Source of the DNA: Macrothele yani
Taxonomy: Eukaryota > Arthropoda > Arachnida > Araneae > Macrothelidae
Direction of reading: 5' to 3'
Length of the DNA stretch: 64,000 bases
Assembly: GCA_039090855.1 (NCBI GenBank)
Contig: CM077011.1
Span: forward strand, 41,063,501-41,127,500
Shown here: positions 1 to 11,360 of the stretch, in pieces
Numbering within the stretch: the first letter of the stretch is position 1
Layout: every line of letters begins with the position of its first letter
The notes under the pieces: generated by a model
What the model was told of the DNA's origin: nothing
Seen by the model: only the letters and a program-made list of their open reading frames with translations
Database searches by the model: none
Position numbers and translations under genes: made by a program

Positions 1-9
1 GTTCAAATA

Positions 10-1434
10 CACTGACGGAAAAAAAATCCCAACCCCACGAAAAAATAGTTGTAGAGGAATGAAATGGCGGCAATACATTTGTATAGGTAACATATTTAAT
101 CGATTAAGGTTTCAAGATCACATCTTAATGTAAGCGAGAGAAGAGCCATTTTAAATGTGAATAACTGGTACATTAATAACCGGTGTAACCGCCAGAATGT
201 TGAATGCAAGCACGCAAACGTTCATGCATTGTGTCGTACAGGTACTGGATGTCAGTTTGTGGGATGGAGTTCCATGCCTATTGCACTTGGTCGGTCAATA
301 CAGGGACGGTTAATACTGGTTGGGGGTGACGCTGGAGTTGTCGTCCAATGATGTCCCATACGTGCTTGATTGGTGAAAGATCTGGTGATCTAGCAGGCCA
401 CGGCAACATGTCGACACTCTGTAGGGCATGTTGGGTTACAACAGCGGTATGCGGGCGAGCGTTATCCTGTTGGAAAACACCCTGGAATGCTGTTCATGAA
501 TGGCAGCACAACAGGTTGAATCACCAGACTGACGTACAACTGTGCCCTCAGGGTGCGTGGGATAACCACGAGAGTGCTCCTGCTGTCATAGGAAATTGCT
601 CCTCAGACCATAACTCCAGGTGTAGGTCCAGTGTGTCTCGGCCGCAGACAGGTTGGTTGCAGGCGCTCACCTGGCCGCCTTCTAACCAACACACGGCCAT
701 CACTGGCACCCAGGCAGAACCGGCTTTCATCAGAAAACACAACAGATCTCCAGTCCGTCCTCCAGTGAGCTCTAGCTTGACACCACTGACGTCGCAAACG
801 GCAGTGGTTTGGAGTAAGTGGAATGCACGCTACAGGGCGTCTGGCTCGGAGCTGTCCTTCAAGTAACCGATTTGTAACAGTTCGTTGTGTCACTCTGGTG
901 AAAAATGCAGCTCGAATTGCTGCCGCAGACGCAGTACTATGCGCCACGGGCATACGCCGTACACGGCGGTCTTCCCTCTCAGTAAAGCCACGTGGCCGGC
1001 CGGAACCCGGTCTTCTTGAGGCAGCACCTTCTCTTGACCACCGCTGCCAACAATCATGCACAGTGGCTACATTCCTGCCAAGTCGTTCTGCAATATTGCG
1101 GAAAGAAAATCCACCTTCTCGTAGCCCTATTACACGACCTCGTTCAAACTCCGTGAGCTGTTGATAATGGCTTCTTCGTCTTCTTAAAGGCATTCTTGAC
1201 TAACATCAACACACTACGTCGAATCTCAAAGATAACTAACGCTCACGAACGTTACAGCGCGTATTTACAGCAAACCTGCTTTGCATGTTCCGAGGGGCGC
1301 AACTAGCACCACACGTATGCGCCGAGCGCGAAATTTGCATAGATGCCATCTTACAGATGTACTCTCAGCGCCTACCAACTGTCGTTTATCTAACACAACC
1401 CCTTCTTGGTGTTGGGATTTTTTTTCCGTCAGCG
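10..1434 (-). mobile_element. Tc1-like DNA transposon, complete ends
   Basis: The two ends are inverted copies. The left end begins CACTGACGG followed by an A-run and TCCCAAC; the reverse complement of the right end begins CGCTGACGG with the same A-run and TCCCAAC. Both sides are flanked by TA (8-9 and 1435-1436), the normal Tc1/mariner target duplication. The single gene lies on the minus strand and is broken, so this is a non-autonomous copy. Confidence 0.9.
173..1193 (-). pseudogene. Tc1-type transposase, broken
   Basis: A Tc1 transposase would cut and paste the surrounding element as a DD34E enzyme. The start at 1193 opens a helix-turn-helix region (residues about 10-60, FERGRVIGLREGG). 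The first catalytic Asp is in VFSDESRF, near residue 152. A TGA at 600-602 replaces the Trp expected after GVMV. Past it, the same frame continues with recognisable sequence. A frameshift near 470 precedes the QQDNARPH motif with the second Asp, and a TAG lies near 290. The acidic position of the third motif reads SPIKH, so Lys replaces the catalytic Glu. The C-terminus ends at about 173. The protein cannot be active. Confidence 0.9.
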
Positions 1435-1639
1435 TAGTTACTGACAGAGGATGATAAAGACCCAAAAGTTTGTAAATGCAGTGAAATCAACGAAAATACG
1501 TAGGTTGAGTTGATTTGGCGACACTATCACAACAGTAATTGTTCAACATGTTCTCCATCACAAGGTATTAATCACAACAATCAAGCGTGCAACAGTTCGA
1601 GTAACCGCCAAACGTAGCATGTCCTGGTGAATGTAACAG

Positions 1640-2010
1640 ACGTCGCGACAGTGTGCAGGGTCTTATCTGCTACTCTGTAATCTTTAAATAACCACATAAC
1701 CAGAAATTCACCGGTGTCAGATCTGGAGACTCAGGTAGCCACAAGATGCTGCAGTGCCTGCTGATCAGTGTTTCTAAACCAAAGGAGGTGAAAAGAAAAT
1801 CCTTTACTGGCGATACGATGCGAGTTGGTGCACCATCCTGTAAAAATGTGAACTGTATGCAGCAGATTTTTTTCTTGCATAGAGGGCACCACGTTTTCAC
1901 GCCGCAGTTGAAAGCTGCGCTCGGTTTTTACTGAGAAAGTCTTCCAGCCGTTTCTTGGGCCAGGTTCCTCAAAGAAATATAACCCATGAATTACAGACGC
2001 AGTGAATCCA
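1640..2010 (-). pseudogene. mariner-like transposase C-terminal fragment
   Basis: Translated on the minus strand this matches the C-terminal half of an IS630/Tc1/mariner-superfamily transposase. It shows FFEE near the start, FLQDGAPT holding the second catalytic Asp, then LPESPDLTPVNFWLCGYLK. The third catalytic position is Asn instead of Asp (PVNFW). The spacing between these two positions is about 42 residues, longer than the 34 of classical mariners. No terminal repeats were found, so this is a relic. The family assignment below superfamily level is uncertain. Confidence 0.7.
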
Positions 2011-2668
2011 TACTACACCAGTTATGCAGCGAGATCGGATATTGTGGATAGCATATCGTATGAATTTTGGTTATTATGGCACAGGATATTTCATCATTGC
2101 TCAATTAGTTTTACCATGAATGGGATTCAGATCCCCGAATCTTTCTGGCTCAGTAGTTAAGAAGCGCGTTAGGTGTTCAACCAACGTGAACGATGTCGGC
2201 TTAATCCCCACCACTGCGAAAGGATTATCTGGTGTAAACGATGAAAAATTCAGGTTCTTCGGTTTTGCGAAATTTCTGTATAAACACGAACTTTTCAGAA
2301 ATAAACGGAATTTCAGACTAAGAAAATTTGATGAAAATACGGGAGTAAAACAAAATGGGCACTTTTTAAAACGGAAATTTCGTTAAATGACGGACACTTA
2401 CTCGAAATTTTTGCTGCACGCTATTTTTCAGAAATCTTCCATTAATTCACACCATTTATTGTTTCGTGTAATTGCTGATGCTTTTCATGCTAACCGCATA
2501 ATTCGAGTACACGCACATTTGGTCTTTTGTTATAATGTTTCGAATTTTAAACGGGCTTTGAGCCAACCGGTATTTCATTTACTATTTTCGTTTTGGCAAT
2601 ACATTTCTTTTACTATCGGTAGGACAAACGTAGGACTGAAGATACGCAGTTTCATATTTGACCTATTA
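2011..2668. other. no recognised feature
   Basis: AT-rich sequence between the mariner-like relic and the next mariner. The open frames here (2120-2386 and 2387-2725) match no family known to me and have no supporting signals. Confidence 0.5.
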
Positions 2669-3940
2669 CGTGTGTGCAAAAGTTCTTCCCGTTTTTGTAA
2701 CAGATGCGAATTCCGATCGGAGTAGTTTACGTCACAGATGATGCTGCGATGCCGAAATTTCGACCAATAAAGCGTGGAGTAATAGAGCACATATAAAGGT
2801 TTGTCCGAGTAAGTCATTCGTAACGGAAATCACGGACGGTGTAACATGGCATGCGATAAGGAGCCCATTAGACATTGTTTGCTGTACGAGTTCGATAAAG
2901 GCGGTACTGCAGCCACGGCCTTGCCGCCACTTCTGTCAAGTATATGAAGAGGTTGCAGTTGATGATAGCACATGTCGCCGTTGGTTTCGGAAATTCCGGG
3001 ATGGAGACAGAAGCTGTAAAGATCATCCACGTCCTGGACGTCCATCCCTGGTTTCTGACGAGAATGTGGACCAAGCCATAACAAATGACCCACATCCAAC
3101 CGTTCAGGAATTAGTGGAAACGTTGGCGGTACACAGAACAACAGTCAAAAGACTGATGCATGCGTTTGGGTTCATCACTAAGTACGATAACTGGGTTCCG
3201 CACGGGTTTTCTGCAAAGTAACAAGACAATAGAATCCATAACTGTGTTTCTTTGCTTTCTCGTCACAGAAATGAACCGTTTTGGGGACGAATTGTAACGG
3301 GTGATGAGAAATGGGTACCGTACCGTAATGTAAAGCGTCGACGGTCTGTGTCTCAAGGTGCGGAGCCTGCTCCACGACTTCAAAAGGAGGACTGCATCCC
3401 AAAAACGTTTTGTTGAGTGTTTGGTGGGATGTCCAGGGAATAATCCACTGGGAGGTGTTGGCACCTAACCGAACGATAAATGTTGACCTCTACTCCCAGT
3501 AGTTGAACAGATTGCAAGTATAACTGACATCGAAGCGGCTAGCTCTCGTCAATCGCAAAGGCGTGATCATTCATCATGATAATACCAGACCTCATGCTGC
3601 TTTAATCACTCGGCAAAAATTACTGGAAATTGGTTGGGAAGTGTTACCTCACCCAGCGTATTCCCCTGATCTGGCACCTATGGACTAGCAAATTTTTCGA
3701 TAGTTACAGACCGCCTTTGCTCTCCAAACCTTCGATGATGTGGACGATGTGAAACCGGCATTACATGACTTTTTGACTCCAAAACACAGGAGTTTTACCG
3801 GCGTGGGATTCACCTACCCATGGACAAATGGCAATAGTTCGTACAGAATGATGGCAATTATGTGAAATCCTAGGTTCCTTATTTGTTGTGTTCTCCTCCT
3901 TTCTTTGTAGCCTACAAAAACGGGAAGAACTTATGCATAA
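2669..3940 (+). mobile_element. mariner element with terminal repeats
   Basis: The left end contains AGTTCTTCCCGTTTTTGTA and the right end carries its reverse complement, giving inverted ends of about 28 bp (2672-2700 and 3912-3939). TA precedes the left end at 2667-2668. The right flank is degraded. The interior holds one plus-strand transposase reading frame. Confidence 0.85.
2846..3865 (+). pseudogene. mariner transposase, frameshifted
   Basis: A DD34D transposase of the mariner family. The ATG at 2846 starts MACDKEPIRHCLLYEFDKGG, the usual N-terminal helix. Later motifs in other frames are RWFRKFRDGD, HPRPGRPS, IVTGDEKWV (first Asp), IHHDNTRPH (second Asp) and [12 protein letters not shown] (third Asp). 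All three catalytic Asp codons remain. The frame is broken by a shift near 2930, a TAA in FSAK near 3220, a frame change near 3390, several stops between 3500 and 3540, and a TAG just after the third Asp. This copy is long dead. Confidence 0.88.
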
Positions 3941-4270
3941 AAGCTAATTTAATTTGAACGTAATGACTCGCAAAACTCTGTCCTATGCTTTAAAATTGAA
4001 TTTAATTAGAATGCAAAATCCTCGGTATATCTTAAAAATGGATTCATGAATAATTATCTTCTTTGTTTTAGAATCACATTTAGTCTCTAGTTTTGTACAC
4101 TATTGTTTTTGCATTAAAAATAAGTTTCTTAGAAGATATGGATTCATAGATACATCTCACATGGGCATGAAAAGTCAATTTATTAGGATGTAAGAACCCA
4201 TTATTAAGTCTTCCCTTTGTCTTAAGAATGAATTTGATAAGGGTTCGTTAATTTACCTCTCTACTTTAAA
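3941..4270. other. no recognised feature
   Basis: AT-rich spacer. It contains a few loosely repeated stretches around GGATTCAT, too degraded to define a repeat unit. Confidence 0.4.
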
Positions 4271-4279
4271 GTTGGTATG

Positions 4280-4480
4280 GCCGCCCCCGGTGTTGCAGTG
4301 GTGTTCGTCCGAAAGGGGTCCGGGTTCGAATTCCGGTGAGGCATGGATGTTGTGTTTGGCTCTCTCCCTGGCTCTCTCCCTTCCCTGGAACCAGTGGCCC
4401 TAAATTAGGGATGGGCGACTGATTATAGCCATCGGAGTTGCTCACGGTGATCGTTAAACCTCCAATTAAAATAAAAAACA
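4280..4480 (+). mobile_element. SINE family 1 copy
   Basis: A tRNA-derived SINE of about 200-220 bp. The 5' head carries a Pol III B box (GGTTCGAATTCC) and a damaged A box. The body contains CTCTCCCTTCCCTGGAACCA and CCCTAAATTAGGGA, and the tail is A-rich. A perfect 9-bp target duplication GTTGGTATG flanks it at 4271-4279 and 4481-4489, showing target-primed insertion. The head of better copies (A box TGGCGCAGTGG, then GTCTAAGCGCTGG) looks like a class II tRNA, probably Leu-like. Confidence 0.93.
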
Positions 4481-4847
4481 GTTGGTATGAATTTTTGGCT
4501 TCCCTTCCACCCTTCTCCAATGGGGGAGAGTTACTTCCACTAGCGAAAGCTTTAAAATGATGTATGACACGATGACTGTAACCTGTAGATATCCTAGATC
4601 ATACGTTGCCACTTTCCCTCACTATCACACTTGCGATTCAGCTTTTCTTTCTATCTTGAGTCAGATTTTGGCTTGCGCATGCGCAGATGGACATCCATAG
4701 CTCATCACATGTCATTGGGGTCATGGTCGTTTCTTACGTTCGTCTGAATCTGAATAATGTACAGGCAGTCCTCCGGTTACGAACCCACTTACGTACAACC
4801 CGTAGTTATTAACCAATCCGCCGCAAAGCCTGTTATATAAAAACTAG

Positions 4848-5610
4848 TGAGCCAGGCCCGGCCCGGCTTTGCACGGTAGCAATTTAGAATTTACAGCGAA
4901 TCTAAAGAGACACGATTATTACGATCAACAGGCGACTGTGTTTCTCATTGTAAAGCCATTCTTCGTCTGTTTTTTGCCAGTCGAAATTCTGTTTCTTGGA
5001 AAGTTTCATTATGACGGGATAAACAAATTATTTTGGCGTCCGATGTACTACGACCTCTATTCAACTTTTGTCTCGGCATAATGTTAACACAATATTTAAA
5101 TTTTAATTCAAGAGCTACTCAAAGAGGCACATACGTGTGGACGAAAACAACTACGCATTTAATATGTGCTAGCGCCGATAAACCAATTCTCTTTCAGCGT
5201 CCGATGTAATTTATTCAGTTCAAACGCCGATAAACCAATTTTTTCAGCGTCCGATGTAACTATGCATTTAGTCTGTGGCCTTACATGTTGTCAGACCGGC
5301 CGCCACGCATGCGCCTCGCGTCTTTTTCCCAATGAGCAAAAACGTTTCGTAAACCGGTCGCCGCGCATCGTTGTTTAGGCAGTGGAAGCCACGAAAGAAT
5401 GCGAACGGCGGTTTTTTTCTTTGACTTGTCACTAAAATCGCTACTGCTGGGCTCCCTTTTGTTATTGGTTAATGTCTCATACGCTTAAATCTTCCCTGAC
5501 AAACCCTCTATGGAATGGTGAAAACCGCATCAAAATCCGTCCAGCGATTCTCGAAATTAGCCCGAACAAGTAGACAGACGCCTACCGGAGACTTTATTTT
5601 ATACTATGTA
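4848..5610. repeat. unclassified repeat-like segment in Tigger element
   Basis: Starts with a CCAGGCCCGGCCCGGC stretch and ends near TCCGTCCAGCGATTCTCG plus AGCCCGAACAAGTAGACAG. Such start and end patterns recur in many invertebrate dispersed repeats. Inside, a segment of about 55 bp containing CGCCGATAAACCAAT and TTCAGCGTCCGATGTAA is present twice (5171-5211 and 5226-5262). No coding domain was recognised. Confidence 0.4.
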
Positions 5611-5828
5611 TAGATTCAAGTTACATACACGGTGTACAATCATCCGTAAAAAATCGGGCGCTGCTTTGAGCGCGAGTCTACAGTGGTTCGTCGGCTCATG
5701 TTGCTCGTGGTAGGACAAAGACTTCGTTCTGTTCAGTCGGACCAAGTTACTGTTAACAGCGTCTCCTGTGTGTTACTGCATTTAGCTTTTTTCAGTTTTT
5801 TTTTTTTAGTTTTTACCCTTGTAACCAC

Positions 5829-6145
5829 GGCACCAAAGCGTAAATGTGATGCAATGATGCATCAAAGAAAAGTAAAACGATCACGATTGAAACTATAGTG
5901 GTAACAATAAAGCGATCGGGAAGAGGTGAAAAACCAACAAATACTGGAAAAGCGTTAGGCTACAGTCGATCAATGATCGGGACAATTTTAATGACAAAGC
6001 GAAAATAATGGAGCTTGAGAAAAGCTCTGTCCCGATGAAATTTACAGTTATCATTAAGCAACGAAGTGGTTTAATTATTCAAATGAAAAGGCCATTGATA
6101 ATTTTGTTAGAGAATCAAAATCAACACAATATACCTATTAGTAGC
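5829..6145 (+). pseudogene. Tigger/jerky-like transposase N-terminal fragment
   Basis: Plus-strand translation shows APKRKCDAMMHQRK, then remnants of the CENP-B helix-turn-helix, then LEKSSVPMKF and NQNQHNIPIS. This order is typical of pogo-group (Tigger/jerky) transposases, which bind the element ends with CENP-B-type domains. The expected start codon is ACG (after GTAACC), and several stops and shifts break the frame. No DDE catalytic part was found downstream, where SINEs dominate. The link to the surrounding element rests on its CAG-starting terminal repeats. Confidence 0.6.
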
Positions 6146-6198
6146 AACATTTGTTATTTTTATCTTTTTCTATATCTCTCTCTAATATAAATACTGTA

Positions 6199-6417
6199 GT
6201 TCTAACTGATAGGTCTAAGCGATGGCTTCCAATCATTCGTCCGAGATGGGTCCGGGTTCAAATCCCGGTGAGGCATGGATTTTGTGTTTGTCTTACGCCA
6301 CTGGCTCTCTCCCTTCCATGGAACCAGTGGCTCTAAATTAGAGACGAGTGACTGCTTATAGCCCATTAAGTTGCTCACGGTTGTTGTTAAACTTCCAACC
6401 AAAAAAAAAAAAAAAAA
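6199..6417 (+). mobile_element. SINE family 1 copy
   Basis: Full-length but with a degraded 5' head. The B box reads GGTTCAAATCCC. The body is typical and ends in a run of about 18 A. A target duplication ATACTGTA lies at 6191-6198 and 6418-6425. Confidence 0.9.
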
Positions 6418-6861
6418 ATACTGTAAATACATTTGCTATTATTATTATTTTGTTTTATTTACTTTTCTCATCGACAGCAAAGGCATTTGTACTTGTAGCA
6501 TGGTCCACTTGTCAGTACGGGCATGAGGTCAGGTAAAGACAAAGTCACTCATGGTTTAAAAATCGTCGTACGATGTGGCACGCATCGAGAATTACTGCTT
6601 CCTGGATTTTGGACCTTAGGTGTTGTAGACCTTTTAAAGCAGCAAGCTGAGTTATAAGAATTTGATGAATTATAAATATAATCAATGGACGTATGTGAAC
6701 TGTTTTCACTTTCCACATCTGTTTAATATCTGCAGTCTGTTCCACATACTTGTTGATTTTTGTTGCATAGGTATTCTGAATACTTCACTCCAGCCGTACC
6801 GATATGTCAATAATGACGGCTTCCTTCTGCCTTTTGTCAAACAGCACATATTATTAATACT

Positions 6862-7068
6862 ATTTTTTTTTATTTAATGTTTAACGACCACCGTGAGCAA
6901 CTCAATGGGCTATAAGCAGTCGCCCATCCCTAATTTAGGGTCACTGGTTCCAGGAAAGGGAGAGGGCCAGTGCCTTAAGACAAACACAACATCCATGCCT
7001 CACCGGGATTCGAACCCGGACCCATCTCAGACGAATGACCAGAAGCCATCACTTAGACCACTGCCCCA
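6862..7068 (-). mobile_element. SINE family 1 copy
   Basis: Inverted copy with a T-run on the left (complement of the A tail), the conserved body, B box GGGATTCGAACCC and the head ending near CCACTGCCCC. No convincing target duplication was found. Confidence 0.88.
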
Positions 7069-7237
7069 CATTTTTCCTGCCATGTTGCACAAGTGTGAGT
7101 GGAAACGTTATTTTGCAGGCAATTGGTCTGAATCAGGAACGTATAAAAGCGTTAGTTCGTTTTCGTTGTTCTTGTTTTTACCAAGTTCTTACGACTACCA
7201 TTAGCGACTCTGAGGACGCTACTAGTCTTTAATTTGC

Positions 7238-7330
7238 TGCCACTGGTTCCAGGGAAAGGGAGAGAGCCAGAGCCGTACGACCAACACGCCACCCGTTCCC
7301 TAACTTCGTCTCCAACCGGGCCCATCTTGA
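7238..7330 (-). mobile_element. diverged SINE family 1 fragment
   Basis: Retains CCACTGGTTCCAGGGAAAGG and AGAGAGCCAG, then a decayed tRNA head (CCAACCGGGCCCATC). The tail part is missing. Confidence 0.6.
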
Positions 7331-7442
7331 GTGACTCCTTGATTTTCTCTTAATCCCTATGATATTAAGATTTAATTTCGTATAAAAAACTATAAGTGAT
7401 TTACTGTTGAAAATTGGTACTTAGAAATAAGCAAAATGCACA

Positions 7443-7508
7443 CCTTTTGGACCCTTCTCGGACGAATGGTCATAAGCCATCGCTTAGACCACTGCGCCAC
7501 CGGGGCGA
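7443..7508 (-). mobile_element. SINE family 1 head fragment
   Basis: Only the tRNA-like head is left: TCGGACGAATGGTCATAAGC through GACCACTGCGCCACCGGGGC. A complete copy follows 12 bp further on. Confidence 0.75.
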
Positions 7509-7520
7509 CATTATTATCAT

Positions 7521-7739
7521 TATTTTTTTTGATTGGAGGTTTAACGACTACCGTGAACAACTCAATGGGCTATAAGCAGTTGCCCGTCCCTAATTTAGGG
7601 TCACTGGTCCCAGGGAAGGGAGAGAGCCAGTGCCGTAAGACAAACACAACATCCATGCCTCACCGGGATTCGAACCCGGACCCCTTTCGGACGAATGATC
7701 AGAGGCCATCGCCTTAGACCAGTGCGCCACCGGGGCGGC
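7521..7739 (-). mobile_element. SINE family 1 copy, full length
   Basis: Complete inverted copy with T-run, body, B box and intact A box (TGCGCCACC as the complement). Short ATTATTAT runs on both sides may be the target duplication. Confidence 0.92.
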
Positions 7740-8379
7740 ATTATTATTATGTTAAAGATGTTTTAATATATCTGGAAATCTTCCTTTATTGTTTTTTTTT
7801 ATGCATCGGAATGTTTACCATAAATAAACGTTTAACTAACTGACGTTAGATACGAACATTACCTATAACTGTTCCGACTTACGTACAAATTCGACTTAAT
7901 GACAGATTTAGGAACGGAACTCGTTCGTAGTCCGGGGATAGCCTGCATAATAATAATAATAATAATAATAAATATTGTTTCTGGAAAACTAAACAGTCGA
8001 ATTACTAACTATTACCGCCACCATAATTTAGTAAGTATTTACTTTTATGACTCACATATCGTCGTTCATTGGTTTTACGACAACAACATTCATTAATCCA
8101 CCTATCTAAATACCGCTCAATGTCGGGAATTAGAAAACCTTATTGTATGTTGTTGTGAATTAATTCCACTAAATATGTATCGGACTGTAGCCCGGTGTGA
8201 TCCTGAGTGACGCGAATAAACGCAATGTACGTAAATAAATGTATATTCTCTATTCTCGAATCAGTCGTTTTATTTCACACCCACAAAGATCTTGGCATGC
8301 AAAAGATGCATAGCATAATTAGCAACAAAGAGTCCCAGGGTAATTACTCTCTCAATTTTTTTTTTTTTTTTTTGTAGTC

Positions 8380-8525
8380 GCCCAAGCTGGAGCCCTATGG
8401 GTAGTGGGAGTGTAATACGGCGTTGGCTTCTCTTCTTCCCTCTACTGTACCATCGGACCCAAATTAGGGACAGGCGATGGCCTACACTCTTTTGAGTTAC
8501 TCATGGAGGTCATTAAACCATGAAA
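8380..8525 (+). mobile_element. diverged SINE sharing the family 1 tail
   Basis: The 3' part (CCCAAATTAGGGACAGGCGA, then GAGTTACTCATGGAGGTCAT) matches the family 1 tail. The 5' part (AGTCGCCCAAGCTGGAGCCC, GTAATACGGCGTTGGCTTCT) is not the usual tRNA head. It may be a subfamily with a different head, or a badly worn copy. Confidence 0.55.
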
Positions 8526-10170
8526 AACAAAAGATTAAAGAAAATGTATGAAGTAACAGTTTCTTCACTTTAAATTCATATATGTAAATTCCACCCACAC
8601 TTTAGCAGAAAGGAAAGCTAATTGTTTTTCGCTCAGAATTTCTAATGAACTAAAGTGAAATCATGTATTTTTTTAGCACGCGTAACAAAAATAAAGCAGT
8701 AGTGGGCGTCATGAGTTGTTAAGAGCTTCATGGAATGACTGATAATCATCATTGCGCAACTGCTGCACTATTGCATTTGCTAGAAAGCCTTTTGGAATGC
8801 TTCATAGTTTTCGCATTTTCGGAAATCCCTCGTCCTGCTATATTTAGCACCCATGACTATTTCTCCTGCGCTGTCAAGTGCACGAGATACAGAAGCAGCA
8901 GCAGAAAGGGGGTTGGTCTGCTGAAGTAGGGAAGAGATGTGGAGCGACATGGAAGTTCAGTAATTGCTTGATGGCGTGAGCTGCTGCTGCTTTCTGCAAG
9001 ACGTAAACAGTGGCGGCTATGTTAATCTTTCATACAGGACAGTGTTTACAAGTGCTGCAGAAGGGAACAGAAAGAAAAAAATGGACTTCCGCCAAGTGTA
9101 ATGCGAAGAAAAAAATTAATTTATAAATGACTTCTGATGTACCCTAGAAGCGTGTGAATGTGCATTTTGGCTGCAAAATGAATGCTGCAAATAGAATTTG
9201 CTTGCAATGCTTACTACTAGCACTTTCGCGAAATTTACTTAGAACTGGTATTGAAATATTTCCGAAGAATTCTTTTTATTACTTTACGTTTCTGTTTAGT
9301 TCGTTTTCCTTCAATTTTATATGTAACTGATCTAATTAACGTGTAATATCAATGGAATTTAGGTTTTAGTATGCCATGGTATTTAAATGTGGAAGGAGGC
9401 CGCCCCCCTCAGGAACAAAGGAAAAGCCACGATTTGTTAGGTGTTAATAACAAATTAAATATTTTTTACTAACAGAAAGTATTACTTAAAAGTATATTAC
9501 TTTCGTTAATTAATTGGAAGATATGAACGATCGATTTTATCATTCAGAACTAATGGGTATTTGTATTTTCCGTTTCCATAAAGTAATTTCACGTTGCGTA
9601 CCAATTATGTTGGGAACACTACCAATGACTAAAGGGGTGCTTTACATTACATCCATGATACTTGAAAGTTGACATCCCATGATGATATTTGCGATTTGTG
9701 GGAAATATGATGAAATTATGGACATACTAAGAACACTTTCATTTTGCGGGAAAATATCAGATAGGAACCCTGTTATCCCTGACACTTACGCCCCTCACGA
9801 AAATCCTACATCCGCCCCTACTGCACTGGGAAAATCTCTTTGCAAAAGAGATTCCATGATTGCTACTTTAAAAATTACTACGTATCTTTTTCGTCCTTCT
9901 AGTATTGCTGTGCTTCTGCTATTTAAAATTCCAATTTAATAATAGACAACGCTGAGAATTATTGGAAACTCCTGAGATGTTACACCAGATTCTTTGCAAG
10001 CCCGTCGAAAGCCTAACTTCGAAGTTCCGGTGCTAATCACTTAATCGCAAATCAGGTTTTCGAACAGTTTCTCCGATAGCGTTGTGAAATTACTCAATAA
10101 TCCGGTTGACAGCAGAACAAGTTTAAATCTCCTATGTGTAAAAATGAGTTTCTAATTTGAACCCGCAAAC
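8526..10170. other. no recognised feature
   Basis: AT-rich DNA with no domain, RNA gene or clear repeat recognised on either strand. Open frames such as 9679-9939 have ordinary length for random sequence and no family features. Confidence 0.5.
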
Positions 10171-10183
10171 GACAAATGTCATC

Positions 10184-11282
10184 CAAAGTAATCGAGGTAG
10201 TTGCCTTCAATGCACGATCTTAATAACAAGAGTCACTCACAATACAAATTTAAATTCGTTTGCTGAATTTAAAGATTTTATTGTATATAAGAACTTTCGG
10301 GTTTCCCTAGAACCCATCATCAGATACAAAAGAAGGAATAAGTTTAAATAAAGTGTTACGTGAACATAATATAGATATCAGATATTAATATTACATAATG
10401 CCAGGTGGCATCAAATTGTCAAACGACGTGGTATGTATCATGAAATAAAGAAAATAAAGAAAATAGAATGCAGGTATATATAAAATACTGCATTGTAAAA
10501 ATAAAGGAAGGTTAGTAGGTAACTAAATTAATTGTGTTCTCATCAGGAGATACAACAAGGAGCACTATAGCAGAAATCGAGATTAAGTGATTTCGTCCTC
10601 AGTTTGCCTCGTATTCGGAACTGTAAATAGTTTCCAGATTGTAGGTACAGATACTGGAACATTGTCACTACAGCATAAATGTCTCTGAGTAGCAATTACA
10701 AGGCTCTCAGTGAACAGCAATGAAGAGACCGCACTAGGTGTTACGATGATGGAAGCATCATTCCAAATTGGATAGTGCATAAAAATTCTGCATTGTCTCG
10801 ACTCGGATGGCCATCGCACACGAGTCGAGACAATGCAGAATTTTTAAGTCCATGCGAGGCAAACTGAGGACGAAACCACTTAATCTCGATTTCTGGTATA
10901 GTGCTCCTTGTTGTATCTCCTGATGAGAACACAATTAATTTAGTTACCTACTAACCTTCCTTTATTTTTACAATGCAGTATTTAATGTATACCTGCATTC
11001 TATTTTCTTTATTTTCTTTATTTCATGATACATGTCACGTTGTTTGACAATTTGATGCTACGTGACATTATGTCATATTAATATCTGATATCTATATTAT
11101 GTTCACGTAACACTTTATTTAAACTTATTCCTTCTTCTGTATCTGATGATGGGTTCTAGGGAAACCCGAAAGTTCTTATACAATAAAATCTTTAAATTCA
11201 GCCAACGAATTGAAATTTGCATTGTGAGTGACTCTTGTTATTAAGATCGTGCATTGACGGCAACTACCTCGATCACTTTGGA
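10184..11282. repeat. 1.1-kb foldback (long inverted repeat)
   Basis: The left arm (about 10184-10612) is the imperfect reverse complement of the right arm (about 10853-11282), about 430 bp each, around a 240-bp centre. Matching pairs include AACCCATCATCAGATAC with GTATCTGATGATGGGTT and the GGAAGGTTAGTAGGTAACTA block. A direct repeat GACAAATGTCATC lies at 10171-10183 and 11313-11325. The arms may be inverted copies of a retroelement terminal repeat; that is inference. A transcript would form a very long hairpin. Confidence 0.88.
10780..10846. repeat. inner 26-bp perfect palindrome
   Basis: Within the foldback loop, 10780-10805 (ending GTCTCGACTCG) is the exact reverse complement of 10821-10846. 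The 15-bp spacer itself contains the palindrome GATGGCCATC. Confidence 0.92.
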
Positions 11283-11360
11283 CTATTTCTGCACGAATTT
11301 GAATTCTCCTAAGACAAATGTCATCTAAATTTCTTTTGTCTGGAAGTGTTGTTTTTGACT

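Larger units (their letters stand above)
4762..7948 (+). mobile_element. Tigger/pogo-type DNA transposon, SINE-riddled
   Basis: Left end: CAGGCAGTCCTCCGGTTACG after TA. The reverse complement of the right end reads CAGGCTATCCCCGGACTACG, followed on both sides by ACGTAAGT-type subterminal sequence. The interior has the N-terminal part of a CENP-B/pogo-like transposase. About 750 bp of unrelated repeat-like DNA (4848-5610) and several SINEs lie inside. The right flank has become an ATT/TAA microsatellite, so the outer base is approximate. Confidence 0.65.

Noticed and set aside
6893..7204. Recurring ORFs with peptides such as MGYKQSPVPNLGSLVPGKGE
   Set aside because: They are translations of the SINE family 1 body, present at every copy on either strand, and cross the SINE ends into flanking DNA. 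They are not a protein family.
11143..11175. Hammerhead ribozyme in the foldback arm (CTGATGA...GAAA core)
   Set aside because: The core CTGATGA, a hairpin and GAAA are present, but I could not find a partner strand for stem III with a UH cleavage site. Probably a simple hairpin; a covariance search would settle it.
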